Below are positions 7,777 through 15,772 of a stretch of DNA of 64,000 nt, in pieces. Every line of letters starts with the position of its first letter. Position 1 is the first letter of the stretch. A program made the position numbers and the translations under genes. The stretch is from Maribacter zhoushanensis. GTDB taxonomy: Bacteria > Bacteroidota > Bacteroidia > Flavobacteriales > Flavobacteriaceae. Where the stretch lies: assembly GCF_029350975.1 (NCBI RefSeq), contig NZ_JARKMR010000003.1, positions 229,908-293,907 of the forward strand, written 5' to 3'. The notes under the pieces were generated by a model that worked only from the letters and a program-made list of their open reading frames with translations, ran no database searches and was not told the DNA's origin.

Positions 7777-8409
7777 ATGTATTTTTTGACCGATGAACTT
7801 ATTTTTCCATCAGTAGAGAGTGCCAATGTAGAAGGCTTGTTGGCGGTTGGTGGTGATCTATCTCCAGAACGATTGCTATTAGCATACCAGAGCGGCATAT
7901 TCCCGTGGTTTGATAATGATTCAATAATTTTATGGTGGAGTCCTGATCCTAGAATGATTCTTTATCCTAATCAAATAAAAATCTCAAAAAGCATGAGAAA
8001 GGTTATTAGTAACGATCAGTTTCGATTAACAAAAAACACGTGTTTTAGAGAAGTGCTAGAATATTGTTCATCTGTACCTCGTGAAGGTCAAGAAGGCACT
8101 TGGATTACTCAGGATATGAAAAATGCATACATAGAATTACATGAGAGAGGTATTGCAAAATCATATGAAGTTTGGGAAGGCGATACTTTGGTAGGTGGTT
8201 TATATGGAGTTGATCTAGGTAATGTTTTTTGCGGTGAAAGTATGTTTAGCTTAACATCTAATGCATCTAAATTTGCGTTTATTAAGCTAGCGGAAGAATT
8301 ACAGGCTAAAGAGTATAAGGTTATAGATTGCCAATTGCACACTGACCATTTAGAGAGTATGGGTGCTCACGAAATATCGAGACAAGAATTCATGAAGTTT
8401 TTAGATTGA
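7777..8409 (+). CDS. aat: Leucyl/phenylalanyl-tRNA--protein transferase
   Basis: Aat, 210 aa, transfers Leu or Phe from aminoacyl-tRNA to N-terminal Lys/Arg of proteins, creating destabilising residues for the N-end rule (ClpS/ClpAP). Signatures: GLLAVGGDLSPERLLLAYQSGIFPWF near the N-terminus, WWSPDPRMIL, and GGLYGVDLGNVFCGESMFS in the transferase core. Normal length. The 3' end overlaps the convergent DUF2490 gene by 9 bp. Confidence 0.96.
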   Translation: MYFLTDELIFPSVESANVEGLLAVGGDLSPERLLLAYQSGIFPWFDNDSIILWWSPDPRMILYPNQIKISKSMRKVISNDQFRLTKNTCFREVLEYCSSVPREGQEGTWITQDMKNAYIELHERGIAKSYEVWEGDTLVGGLYGVDLGNVFCGESMFSLTSNASKFAFIKLAEELQAKEYKVIDCQLHTDHLESMGAHEISRQEFMKFLD

Positions 8410-9093
8410 TATGACCAGACTGTTCAAGAAAAAGAAAACGTGCTCTGTGCTTTCTGTATAATTTTCCATTCTAAATTGCACCCCTAATTGCGCTTTTAGG
8501 TGTTGCGATATAGACCATCCAATTTGTGAGGTTAGTCGTTGGTCATACATAGGCCTTATACTTTTACCTACACTCAGTAAAGATTCTGTAGTAGCTACTA
8601 AATAAGGTTCACCAATATCCATTTTTAAACCTTTTAATGGAAAATCTATTGCAAAACGATATCTAAAACGATGCACAACGTTAGAAGGTTGAATGCGTTG
8701 CTCTATTCTAAATCGGTTTCCAAAACGAGCACTATTCACTTTTTTGGTAATATTGAATTGTTGGGTTAGCCTAAGTTCATTTTCCTTATTATTTTCAAAA
8801 GCTTCCCTAAATCTATATTGAACACCTAGACCTATACTCTTATAAGGGTCTATGGTCAAAGAAGAAAAATGAGCAATCTCTATTTGTCGTATGTTTAGCT
8901 GTGCTTTGTTGTTATGATACGTATAATTTCTATTTGATAATGAAAAATTCTGCTTCAATAATGGGGTTACTCTATAGTTTAAAGCAACTTCAGGTTCCCA
9001 ATAGGCAGTCGTATTATTTTGTGAACGAGCATAATGGGCGCCTAACAATAGTAAGACTATAATGAACCGAACTTTAATACAGTACGTGATCAT
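8401..9093 (-). CDS. DUF2490 outer-membrane-type protein
   Basis: 230 aa; signal peptide (hydrophobic stretch about residues 9-22, ending YARSQ) and a beta-rich body with alternating aromatic and polar residues typical of a small porin-like barrel (YWEPEVALNYRVTPLLKQNFSLSNR, QYRFREAF, RFRYRFAIDFPL). This resembles DUF2490, found widely in Bacteroidota. Its start overlaps the preceding gene by 20 bp, implying translational coupling. Cargo or binding role unknown. Confidence 0.8.
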   Translation of the reverse strand: MITYCIKVRFIIVLLLLGAHYARSQNNTTAYWEPEVALNYRVTPLLKQNFSLSNRNYTYHNNKAQLNIRQIEIAHFSSLTIDPYKSIGLGVQYRFREAFENNKENELRLTQQFNITKKVNSARFGNRFRIEQRIQPSNVVHRFRYRFAIDFPLKGLKMDIGEPYLVATTESLLSVGKSIRPMYDQRLTSQIGWSISQHLKAQLGVQFRMENYTESTEHVFFFLNSLVISI

Positions 9094-9661
9094 AATTTGG
9101 AGGAAGAGAAGTTCTTATATTTTTAAAATTTCCATCAGCATCAAATAGAATTTCATAATCTAAATAGCCTTCATCTTTTTTGCCAACAATAACTATTTCA
9201 TAATTGTTAGCAGGTAGAATAAGATTTTGAAATGCATTTTTGAAAATTTCTTCTGCTTGTTCTTTATTTGAAGGATATTGCTGTTGAAGCCTCTTTATTT
9301 TATATTTGGTGAAATTATTGTTCAAATAACCCACTATTTTGTCATAGGTGTCATTGGGTATATCTGTAGATTTAATAAGTATTTCTATATCTTCCAATAT
9401 GCCTTCTTCATTAAATTCTATACTGTACCAAAGCTTGTCTTTTTTAAGTTTTGCCTCATAACTAATTTTAGTGCTATCTGTCTCTTTGTAGAATTTAATA
9501 CGCTTAAAATCTGCTACATTTTCATCAATGGTCGCTATTGCCAAAGCAGGAAACTGAGATTTAAGAATACGATGTTCCCTCTCGTATTTGTATTGAGAAT
9601 GACCAAACTGAAAACAGAATAGGCAAGCGATTAAAGTTATTTTTATAAAATGATTTTTCAT
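9074..9661 (-). CDS. Exported PepSY-like-repeat protein
   Basis: 195 aa with a signal peptide (MKNHFIKITLIACLFCFQFGHS, cleavage before QYKYE). The mature part shows two similar beta-beta-alpha blocks with acidic turns (WYSIEFNEEGILEDIEI and YLDYEILFDADGNFKNIR), reminiscent of PepSY-like periplasmic domains; this assignment is tentative. Co-directional and overlapping with the DUF2490 gene, so the two likely act together at the envelope. Confidence 0.7.
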   Translation of the reverse strand: MKNHFIKITLIACLFCFQFGHSQYKYEREHRILKSQFPALAIATIDENVADFKRIKFYKETDSTKISYEAKLKKDKLWYSIEFNEEGILEDIEILIKSTDIPNDTYDKIVGYLNNNFTKYKIKRLQQQYPSNKEQAEEIFKNAFQNLILPANNYEIVIVGKKDEGYLDYEILFDADGNFKNIRTSLPPNYDHVLY

Positions 9662-9682
9662 AAGAGTTGTAATGGGTTCATA

Positions 9683-10246
9683 TTATACTTGATTGTACCT
9701 AAAACAATCTACTTGATGATCGTTTACCATACCAGTGGCCTGCATGAATGCATAAATGATTGTGCTCCCTACAAATTTAAATCCGCGTTTTTTTAAATCT
9801 TTGCTAATAGCATCAGATATAGGCGTATTTGCTGGAGCCTCTTTGTAATTTACTACTGCATTCTTAATAGGTACGTTGTTCACAAATTTCCAAATATAAC
9901 TGCTAAAACTGCCAAACTCTTTTTGAATTTCTTGATATGCTATTGCATTGGTAACCGTAGCACGAACTTTTAATTTGTTTCTGATAATTCCTTCATCCTG
10001 CAGTAAAGACAAGATTTTAGTTTCAGGGTATTTGGCAATTTTCTTGTAATCAAAATGGTCAAATGCAACTCTGAAATTCTCTCTTCTTTTTAAAATGGTA
10101 ATCCAGCTTAACCCAGCTTGAAAGGTTTCTAATACTAAAAATTCAAAAAGGAGACCGTCATCCTTAACGGGAACGCCCCATTCTTGATCATGATATGCTT
10201 CGTAAAGCGTATCACCCTTGCACCAGCCGCACCTGTTTTTCTCCAT
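9683..10246 (-). CDS. tag: DNA-3-methyladenine glycosylase I
   Basis: Tag, 187 aa, excises 3-methyladenine from alkylated DNA. The hallmark N-terminus RCGWCKGDTLYEAYHDQEWGVPVKDD carries the Cys and His zinc ligands, and the C-terminal part has ATGMVNDHQVDCFRY with the remaining His/Cys ligands. The HhH-type body (LETFQAGLSWITILKRRENFR) is intact. First gene of a leftward series with the two exported proteins, separated by 21 bp. Confidence 0.96.
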   Translation of the reverse strand: MEKNRCGWCKGDTLYEAYHDQEWGVPVKDDGLLFEFLVLETFQAGLSWITILKRRENFRVAFDHFDYKKIAKYPETKILSLLQDEGIIRNKLKVRATVTNAIAYQEIQKEFGSFSSYIWKFVNNVPIKNAVVNYKEAPANTPISDAISKDLKKRGFKFVGSTIIYAFMQATGMVNDHQVDCFRYNQV

Positions 10247-10281
10247 AAAATAAAAGTACTATTAATTGAGTTCTGTTCAAA

Positions 10282-11244
10282 CTAAAACCAAGTAACAATA
10301 CATAAATACAAGGGCATACCCAAAGTAATGTTGAACGGAAATGTAATTGCCAAGGCCATAGGTAAATATAAGCTGGGATTTGCTTTAGGTGCTGCTAACC
10401 GCATAGCTGCAGGCACGGCTATATAAGAAGCACTTGCCGCTAAGATGGCAAATAAAAATCTATTTCCTACACTTTCGGTAAAAATGGTGCTGACCATAGC
10501 GACGATACTACCGTTTATAAGAGGTATTACTATAGCGAAAATAAAAGCAAACCATCCTTTTTTAATAAAATCAGCCAGTTTTTTACCGCTGGTAATACCC
10601 ATATCTAAAAGGAAAACTGCTAAAAAGCCTTTGAAAATATCTGTAGTAAACGGTTCTATGCCTCTGGCATGTTGATCACTGGCCAAAAAACCGATAATTA
10701 AACTACCGATTATTAGAAGTACACTACCGTTTGTTAAAGAATGCCTTACTACGTTGGGTAGAAAAATTTTGTTTTCTTTGTTTTTTTGAAAATAAGACAT
10801 CAACAGTACGCCGATAATAATAGAAGGTGCTTCCATAAGTGCCATTACCGCGACCATATGACCGCCAAAATCTATCTGTTCCATTTCTAAAAATGATACA
10901 GCGGTGACAAAAGTTACAGCACTTACTGAACCATATGATGCGGCTATAGCACCAGAGTTTGCGACACTGAATTTTCTTCTTAAAATAAAATAAGTGTAGA
11001 ATGGTACGAACAAAGCCAAGAAAACACCGAATAACAAAGACCATAGAATTTCTATGTCGAGATTGCTATGCGAAAGTTCTAGACCACCTTTAAAGCCAAT
11101 AGAAAACATTAAATAAAGGGAAATGAACTTTGATGAATTTGGCGGAATTTCTAAATCACTTTTTAATTGAACGGCAATTACCCCTAAGAAGAAAAAGAGC
11201 AGGGCCGGGTTGGTCAGATTATCTAACAGTAAATGTAAATCCAT
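10282..11244 (-). CDS. sbtA: SbtA-type sodium-dependent bicarbonate permease
   Basis: 320-aa polytopic protein of the SbtA (DUF897) family, sodium-driven bicarbonate transporters first known from cyanobacteria. Family features: NLTNPALLFFFLGVIAVQLKSDLEIP at the N-terminus, YLMFSIGFKGGLELS, GSVSAVTFVTAVSFLE and the inverted second half GSLIIGFLA ... FLLDMGITSGK ... AAMRLAAPKANPSLYLPMALAITFPFN. About ten TM helices. The neighbours (a CbbR/CmpR-like LysR regulator and a CutA/PII-fold protein) fit an inorganic-carbon role. Substrate is inferred from family and context. Confidence 0.9.
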   Translation of the reverse strand: MDLHLLLDNLTNPALLFFFLGVIAVQLKSDLEIPPNSSKFISLYLMFSIGFKGGLELSHSNLDIEILWSLLFGVFLALFVPFYTYFILRRKFSVANSGAIAASYGSVSAVTFVTAVSFLEMEQIDFGGHMVAVMALMEAPSIIIGVLLMSYFQKNKENKIFLPNVVRHSLTNGSVLLIIGSLIIGFLASDQHARGIEPFTTDIFKGFLAVFLLDMGITSGKKLADFIKKGWFAFIFAIVIPLINGSIVAMVSTIFTESVGNRFLFAILAASASYIAVPAAMRLAAPKANPSLYLPMALAITFPFNITLGMPLYLCIVTWF

Positions 11245-11267
11245 AAAAGTTTATTTGTAAAAAGGTT

Positions 11268-11310
11268 AAAGGGAGTTACTTGATCTAAATGTCATAACAT
11301 AACTCCCTTT
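11268..11310 (-). repeat. Perfect 11-bp inverted repeat in sbtA leader
   Basis: AAAGGGAGTTA (11268-11278) and TAACTCCCTTT (11300-11310) form a perfect 11-bp inverted repeat with a 21-nt loop, 24 bp before the sbtA start. On the minus strand no T-run follows, so it is a poor terminator; it could be a leader hairpin, an attenuator or an operator. Confidence 0.6.
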
Positions 11311-11344
11311 TCTAAAAGAAAGATTGAATATTATTACAGGGCGT

Positions 11345-11509
11345 TCAGTTTTCGTTCACCCTGGTCTTAATGAATAATATTAAAGTGATTATACTACAAG
11401 AAACTAAGATTTGGGTTAAAAACAGCCCATTGTTTTTGTAGGAAAGTAGGATAAGGGTTCCCATAAATAGAATGGTGGCTAACAAGGGTAGACTTACTTT
11501 TTTAAACAT
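11345..11509 (-). CDS. Small membrane protein, 54 aa
   Basis: A complete short reading frame begins at the ATG whose complement is 11507-11509 and ends at TGA (11345-11347). The product begins MFKKVSLPLLATILFMGTLI, continues with LLSYKNNG and a second hydrophobic stretch LFLTQILVSCSIITLILFI, and ends KTRVNEN: two predicted TM helices with a short polar turn and a basic start. It lies between the 104-aa hypothetical gene (28 bp) and sbtA (about 100 bp), same strand. The clean membrane topology and operon position support a real gene; it may be a partner of the permease. No family recognised. Confidence 0.65.
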   Translation of the reverse strand: MFKKVSLPLLATILFMGTLILLSYKNNGLFLTQILVSCSIITLILFIKTRVNEN

Positions 11510-11537
11510 AATGTTTTTTTTAAGAAAGAAATTAAGA

Positions 11538-11852
11538 CTATTCGTTTATGGTTATTTCTAGTACACCGTTAATTGTAACCGTTACGTTTTTACCAAATTG
11601 ATCTCTAAAAAACTCATTTGAGATTTTCTTGTCATTTTGAAGTTGACCTATTCTACTGTCAGGAAATTCTGTGTTTGATTTTGAAAAACCTTCGCAAAGA
11701 GATAGGCGTTGTAATTTGTGAAAGTTTATTTTTTCATTGATGAGGTTCTTTACGATATCATTAGCCTCAGAAACTGTAAACTCACCATCTACGAGTTGAA
11801 TGTTCTGTTTTTTGATAGTTTTTTTGACTTCGTCTTTAACTTCTGCGTTCAT
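11538..11852 (-). CDS. Hypothetical protein, 104 aa
   Basis: I do not recognise the family. The preferred start is the ATG at 11852 (MNAEVKDEVKKTIKKQN), because the 18 codons upstream overlap an AT-rich promoter-like region and look non-coding. The protein is cytosolic, charged, with helical N-terminal two thirds (NDIVKNLINEKINFHKLQRLSLCEGF) and a beta C-terminus (NVTVTINGVLEITINE). It heads the leftward unit with the small membrane protein and sbtA, divergent from the LysR gene. Confidence 0.75.
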   Translation of the reverse strand: MNAEVKDEVKKTIKKQNIQLVDGEFTVSEANDIVKNLINEKINFHKLQRLSLCEGFSKSNTEFPDSRIGQLQNDKKISNEFFRDQFGKNVTVTINGVLEITINE

Positions 11853-11925
11853 AATATTTAGTTTATAGAATTTGATTCGGGTGCAAATCTTATATTTTTT
11901 ATTCATTTAATTTTATTTATATTTA

Positions 11926-11940
11926 TTATGTCATACATAA
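11926..11940. promoter_or_regulatory. Candidate LysR operator (TTATGT-CAT-ACATAA)
   Basis: TTATGT and ACATAA form a perfect 6-bp inverted repeat with a 3-bp spacer, ending 9 bp before the LysR ATG and in the shared region with the divergent sbtA-side unit. Position and dyad symmetry fit autoregulation by the LysR protein; binding is inferred. Confidence 0.4.
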
Positions 11941-11949
11941 AAATATTTT

Positions 11950-12873
11950 ATGAATTATACATTGCATCAATTAAAGATATTCCTGCAAATATCTGAAAGT
12001 GAAAGCATTACAAAGGCTTCTGAAGAGTTATATCTAACACAGCCAGCAGTGTCTATTCAGTTAAAAAATTTTCAAGATCAGTTTTCTATTCCTTTAACAG
12101 AAGTTGTAGGGCGAAAGCTTTATGTAACTGATTTTGGTAAGGAAATTGCAGTGGTCGCCAAAAGAATACTCCAAGAAGTAGATGCTATTAATTATAAGAT
12201 TCTATCCTATAAAGGAGAGTTGGTGGGTAAATTGAAATTTTCTGTAGTATCTACCGGAAAGTATGTAATGCCGTATATGATTTCAAATTTTTCACACCAG
12301 AACAAGGGTGTTGATTTAGTAATCGATGTTACCAATAAATCTCAAGTAATAGAAAGTTTAGAATTGAATACGGTAGATTTCGCCATGGTGTCCGTTTTAC
12401 CTAAAAAGCTGAAGGTGGAACGTGTAGAGCTTATGCAAAATAAATTATATCTAATTGCCGGTAAAAATGGATTGGGGAGCAAAACCCTTTCTAGAAAGAA
12501 AATATTTGAGCAATCACCATTAATTTATAGAGAGGCTGGCTCTGCAACAAGGGCCGCAATGGAAAATTTTATAACTAAGAACAAATTCGAGGTTCGTAAA
12601 AAAATTGAACTTACCTCTAATGAGGCCGTAAAGCAGGCGGTAATTGCAGGTCTGGGTTTTTCGATAATGCCTATAATTGGGCTAAAGAATGAACTCAAAA
12701 ATAAAGACGTGCAAATTATACCGATCAAGGGTCTGCCTATAGAAACCAAATGGAATTTAATTTGGCTTAAATCAAAAAAGTTATCACCCACCGCTTTGGC
12801 ATTTTTAGAATATTTGGAGGAAGAAAAAAATCAAGTAATTGAAGATAATTTTAGTTGGATAGATGCTTACTGA
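11950..12873 (+). CDS. LysR-family regulator, CbbR/CmpR-like
   Basis: 307-aa LysR regulator. The N-terminal winged HTH reads LHQLKIFLQISESESITKASEELYLTQPAVSIQLKNFQDQF, followed by PLTEVVGRKLYVTDFGKE, a stretch typical of the CbbR/CmpR/NtcB-type branch that controls CO2 fixation and inorganic-carbon uptake in autotrophs. A periplasmic-binding-like effector domain follows from about residue 90 (KLKFSVVSTGKYVMPYMISNF). Divergent from the sbtA unit, so sbtA is the likely target. The effector is unknown; a role in carbon acquisition is inference from subfamily and neighbours. Confidence 0.88.
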   Translation: MNYTLHQLKIFLQISESESITKASEELYLTQPAVSIQLKNFQDQFSIPLTEVVGRKLYVTDFGKEIAVVAKRILQEVDAINYKILSYKGELVGKLKFSVVSTGKYVMPYMISNFSHQNKGVDLVIDVTNKSQVIESLELNTVDFAMVSVLPKKLKVERVELMQNKLYLIAGKNGLGSKTLSRKKIFEQSPLIYREAGSATRAAMENFITKNKFEVRKKIELTSNEAVKQAVIAGLGFSIMPIIGLKNELKNKDVQIIPIKGLPIETKWNLIWLKSKKLSPTALAFLEYLEEEKNQVIEDNFSWIDAY

Positions 12874-12878
12874 GTTTT

Positions 12879-13196
12879 TTAATTTTTTGCTGTTTGATCT
12901 CGTAGTAATTGAATTTGTTCATCATTCATGTAAATAATGGGAACGGCATAGATCAATGGCATGTTTTCAAAATACTTTTGCCTTAATACCTTGTTGATCG
13001 TAGTAAATAATAGCGCTTTTGTTTTTCCTTCTATGATCGTTTTCTTCTCAAAAGTGATCTCTCCGTTCTCTTCATTTTTATTGAAAGCTTTATTGCTTAT
13101 GATGTTGGCGCTATATATTAATTTTTGAGTTAAAAGTAGTCTCGCAATTTCTTCTGCCTGTTTTTTTGTCTTGACAATTATACGTGCTAAAACCAT
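12879..13196 (-). CDS. CutA/PII-like fold protein
   Basis: 105-aa cytosolic protein. The start MVLARIIVKTKKQAEEIARLLLTQKLIYSANII matches the first beta-alpha-beta unit of CutA1-like proteins, and KTKALLFTTINKVLRQKYFENMPLIYAVPI the second, giving the trimeric ferredoxin-like fold shared with PII and SbtB. It ends 6 bp from the LysR stop, convergent. In cyanobacteria SbtA is controlled by the PII-like SbtB; this protein could be an analogous partner, but it lacks recognisable PII nucleotide-binding loops, so that is speculation. Classic CutA roles in metal tolerance are the alternative. Confidence 0.75.
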   Translation of the reverse strand: MVLARIIVKTKKQAEEIARLLLTQKLIYSANIISNKAFNKNEENGEITFEKKTIIEGKTKALLFTTINKVLRQKYFENMPLIYAVPIIYMNDEQIQLLRDQTAKN

Positions 13197-13293
13197 ATGT
13201 ATAAATTCTATTGATTTCGATTATTTAAAATAAAACCCAATTTTTATTTTCATGTTGCAAAGTAAATAGTACGGGGGTAATGAGAGTTTTTAG

Positions 13294-13308
13294 TTCGTAA
13301 AATACGAA
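13294..13308. promoter_or_regulatory. Palindrome TTCGTA-AAA-TACGAA
   Basis: Perfect 6-bp inverted repeat with a 3-bp spacer, in the region shared by the CutA-like gene (leftward) and the TetR gene (rightward). Likely operator; its protein is unknown. Related TTCGTA/TACGAA-type sequences occur near 37460 and 50323. Confidence 0.45.
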
Positions 13309-13365
13309 TGTAAGGGCTGTCAAAAAGGTGTTACTATTATAAATTAATGTTAAACTATTAAGATA

Positions 13366-13388
13366 TGATAGTAATACTATTATATTTG
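13366..13388 (+). promoter_or_regulatory. TetR promoter with overlapping palindrome
   Basis: TATATTTG (13381-13388) matches the -7 consensus, 22 bp before the TetR ATG. Overlapping its upstream end, TGATAGTAATACTATTA (13366-13382) is a near-perfect 17-bp palindrome (7 of 8 pairs). A TetR dimer bound here would cover the -7 box, so autorepression of the exporter operon is likely. Confidence 0.55.
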
Positions 13389-13410
13389 CAATCGACTTAA
13401 TTAAAATAAT

Positions 13411-14097
13411 ATGGATAAGCTATTACAAGGGGTTCAAATAAGAATCAATGAGAAGCTTTACGTGAAAGATCCGGAGTCTTCTGGGCTTGGTAAAAAGATT
13501 ATTGAATTTAGTATTCAATTGATCAATGATATAGGCTTTGAAAGTTTTACCTTTAAGAAGCTTGGTGTTCAAATAGGGTCTAATGAAAGCTCTATTTATC
13601 GTTATTTTGAAAACAAACACAAGTTATTGTTATATCTAACATCATGGTATTGGGGTTGGATGGAGTATCAATTGGTTTTTGCTACCAACAGCATTAAAAA
13701 TCCTAAAGAGAAGTTATTAAAAGCCATATTTATTATGACTAAGACAACTAAAGAAGATTCGGATTTTTCTCATATCAATGAAATATTATTGAACAATATT
13801 GTCATAAACGAATATTCAAAATCTTATTTGACCAAAGAGGTAGATGCAGAGAACAAAGAAGGGTTCTATGCAATTTATAAGAGATTGGTAGGCAGGTTGG
13901 CAGAAATGATTATAGAGGTAGATGCTACCTATGAATACCCTACTAGTTTAGCCAGTACTATATTAGAAAACGGTTTACATCAACATTATTTAAAAGAACA
14001 TTTTCCGTCACTAACAGATTGTACCAATAAAATAACGCCTACACAGTATTTGACACACCTTGTGTTTAACACCCTAAACAACACCATAGATGAATAA
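13411..14097 (+). CDS. TetR/AcrR-family regulator
   Basis: 228 aa. The N-terminal HTH (GKKIIEFSIQLINDIGFESFTFKKLGVQIGSNESSIYRYFENKHKLLLYL) fits TetR, with SSIYRYFENKHKLL as the recognition segment. The C-terminal all-helical domain has no recognised ligand type. The gene overlaps the ABC protein by 8 bp (ATGAATAA), so it is the first gene of the exporter operon and probably represses it. Confidence 0.88.
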   Translation: MDKLLQGVQIRINEKLYVKDPESSGLGKKIIEFSIQLINDIGFESFTFKKLGVQIGSNESSIYRYFENKHKLLLYLTSWYWGWMEYQLVFATNSIKNPKEKLLKAIFIMTKTTKEDSDFSHINEILLNNIVINEYSKSYLTKEVDAENKEGFYAIYKRLVGRLAEMIIEVDATYEYPTSLASTILENGLHQHYLKEHFPSLTDCTNKITPTQYLTHLVFNTLNNTIDE

Positions 14098-15772
14098 AAA
14101 TATACTAACCGCCTGGCAACGTTTTCTGGGTCTTTTGAAATTGGACAAGAAAGATATATTTCAGGTATTTTACTATGCCATCTTTGCAGGTGTTGTTAAC
14201 CTTTCGTTGCCTTTAGGTATACAGGCGATCATCAATTTAATGCAAGGCGCTCAGATAAGTACATCATGGATTGTATTGGTAATAGGGGTAACCATTGGTG
14301 TTGCGTTTGTAGGTATACTACAATTAATGCAAATACGAATTATTGAAAACGTACAGCAAAAGATATTTACAAGAGCTTCGTTTGAGTTTGCTTATCGTTT
14401 CCCAAAGATTAAAATGAGTGAACTTCATAATTACTATCCACCAGAATTGGCGAATAGGTTTTTTGATACCTTGACCATTCAGAAATCTTTATCAAAGGTT
14501 TTAATAGATTTCCCTGCTGCACTGTTACAGATTGTTTTTGGGTTATTGCTATTATCTTTTTATCACCCATTTTTCATTGTTTACGGCATGCTTTTACTTC
14601 TATTAATTTATGTAGTATTTAAATTTACTGCTCAACGTGGTTTAGATACCAGTTTAGATGAGTCTAAGAGTAAATATAAGGTAGCGCACTGGTTACAAGA
14701 GATTGCACGTTCAATAGTAAGTTTCAAATTATCGGGTAAAACCTCTCACGCTTTAGATAAGAACGACACTTTAGTGATTGAATATTTGAATGCAAGAGAA
14801 AGTCATTTTAGAGTAATTGTATTGCAGTTTATTCAAATGATTGGCTTTAAAGTTTTGGTAACGGCCGGGCTTCTACTAATTGGTGGTTTGTTGGTGTTGA
14901 ATCAAGAAATGAATATTGGGCAATTTGTAGCGGCCGAGATTATCATTCTTTTGGTGATTAATTCTGTGGAAAAACTAATTGTTGGTCTAGAGACATTTTA
15001 TGATTTATTGACATCGTTAGAGAAAATGGGACAAGTGGTAGATAAGGAATTAGAAATTCAAGAAGGAGAAAAACCATTTATTGAAAACCAGGCATTTACT
15101 GTAGAGTTAAGTAATATTTCTTATAGTGTACCTGATCCAAAAAGAAAGATTATTTCTAATTTAAGTTTAACCATATCACCTACATGTACAATTCTTTTAA
15201 GAGGAAATAGTGGATCTGGTAAGAATACTTTGTTGAGACTTATCGCAGGAATCATTCAACCGGATAGTGGTGGTGTTTATGTAAACGGTGTATCTCTAAA
15301 AGGGATGAATTTAAATTATTACCGTTCTCACCTTGGTCAATCTCTGCCAGAAGAATCACCTTTTGAGGGTACTATTCTGCACAACATCACTTTTGGAGAT
15401 AAAGAAACTACAAATGAGCAGGTGTATTGGGCGTTAGATAAAGTAGGACTTACAGATTTTGTTAAGCAACAACCAGATGGGCTCAATACGGTTCTCTATC
15501 CAGAAGGAAAACAAATTCCGTATACGGTTTCAAAAAAGATTGTTCTGGCAAGAAGTATTGTTCGTAAGCCAACACTTTTAATTTTAAAAGACCCATTGGA
15601 TCAATTCAATAATGAAGAAGCAGATAGAATTCTTAACTTTTTAAGTGATCCATCTAATGGTTGGGCATTATTGGTAGTAAGTGAAAATGATAAGTGGATT
15701 AAAAAATGTTCACGGATCATAACCATGGACAAAGGACAGATTATTAACGAAATCGCAGGAAAAGATGCTTAA
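14090..15772 (+). CDS. ABC exporter subunit with degenerate ATPase domain
   Basis: 560-aa half-transporter: an exporter-type TM domain (residues ~15-310, about six helices) followed by an ABC domain (~330-560). Every catalytic motif is altered. Walker A reads GNSGSGKNT (residues 372-380), with Asn379 in place of Ser/Thr after the lysine; the signature LSGGQ is replaced by IPYTV; Walker B plus catalytic Glu (DE) is Lys500-Asp501 in LILKDP; the H-loop His is replaced (LLVVSEND, Glu532); the Q-loop is SLPEESPFEGTI without Gln. It should therefore bind or hydrolyse ATP poorly, yet the frame is intact and the operon organised. No N-terminal C39 peptidase. Overlaps TetR (8 bp) and HlyD (8 bp). Confidence 0.9.
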   Translation: MNKNILTAWQRFLGLLKLDKKDIFQVFYYAIFAGVVNLSLPLGIQAIINLMQGAQISTSWIVLVIGVTIGVAFVGILQLMQIRIIENVQQKIFTRASFEFAYRFPKIKMSELHNYYPPELANRFFDTLTIQKSLSKVLIDFPAALLQIVFGLLLLSFYHPFFIVYGMLLLLLIYVVFKFTAQRGLDTSLDESKSKYKVAHWLQEIARSIVSFKLSGKTSHALDKNDTLVIEYLNARESHFRVIVLQFIQMIGFKVLVTAGLLLIGGLLVLNQEMNIGQFVAAEIIILLVINSVEKLIVGLETFYDLLTSLEKMGQVVDKELEIQEGEKPFIENQAFTVELSNISYSVPDPKRKIISNLSLTISPTCTILLRGNSGSGKNTLLRLIAGIIQPDSGGVYVNGVSLKGMNLNYYRSHLGQSLPEESPFEGTILHNITFGDKETTNEQVYWALDKVGLTDFVKQQPDGLNTVLYPEGKQIPYTVSKKIVLARSIVRKPTLLILKDPLDQFNNEEADRILNFLSDPSNGWALLVVSENDKWIKKCSRIITMDKGQIINEIAGKDA

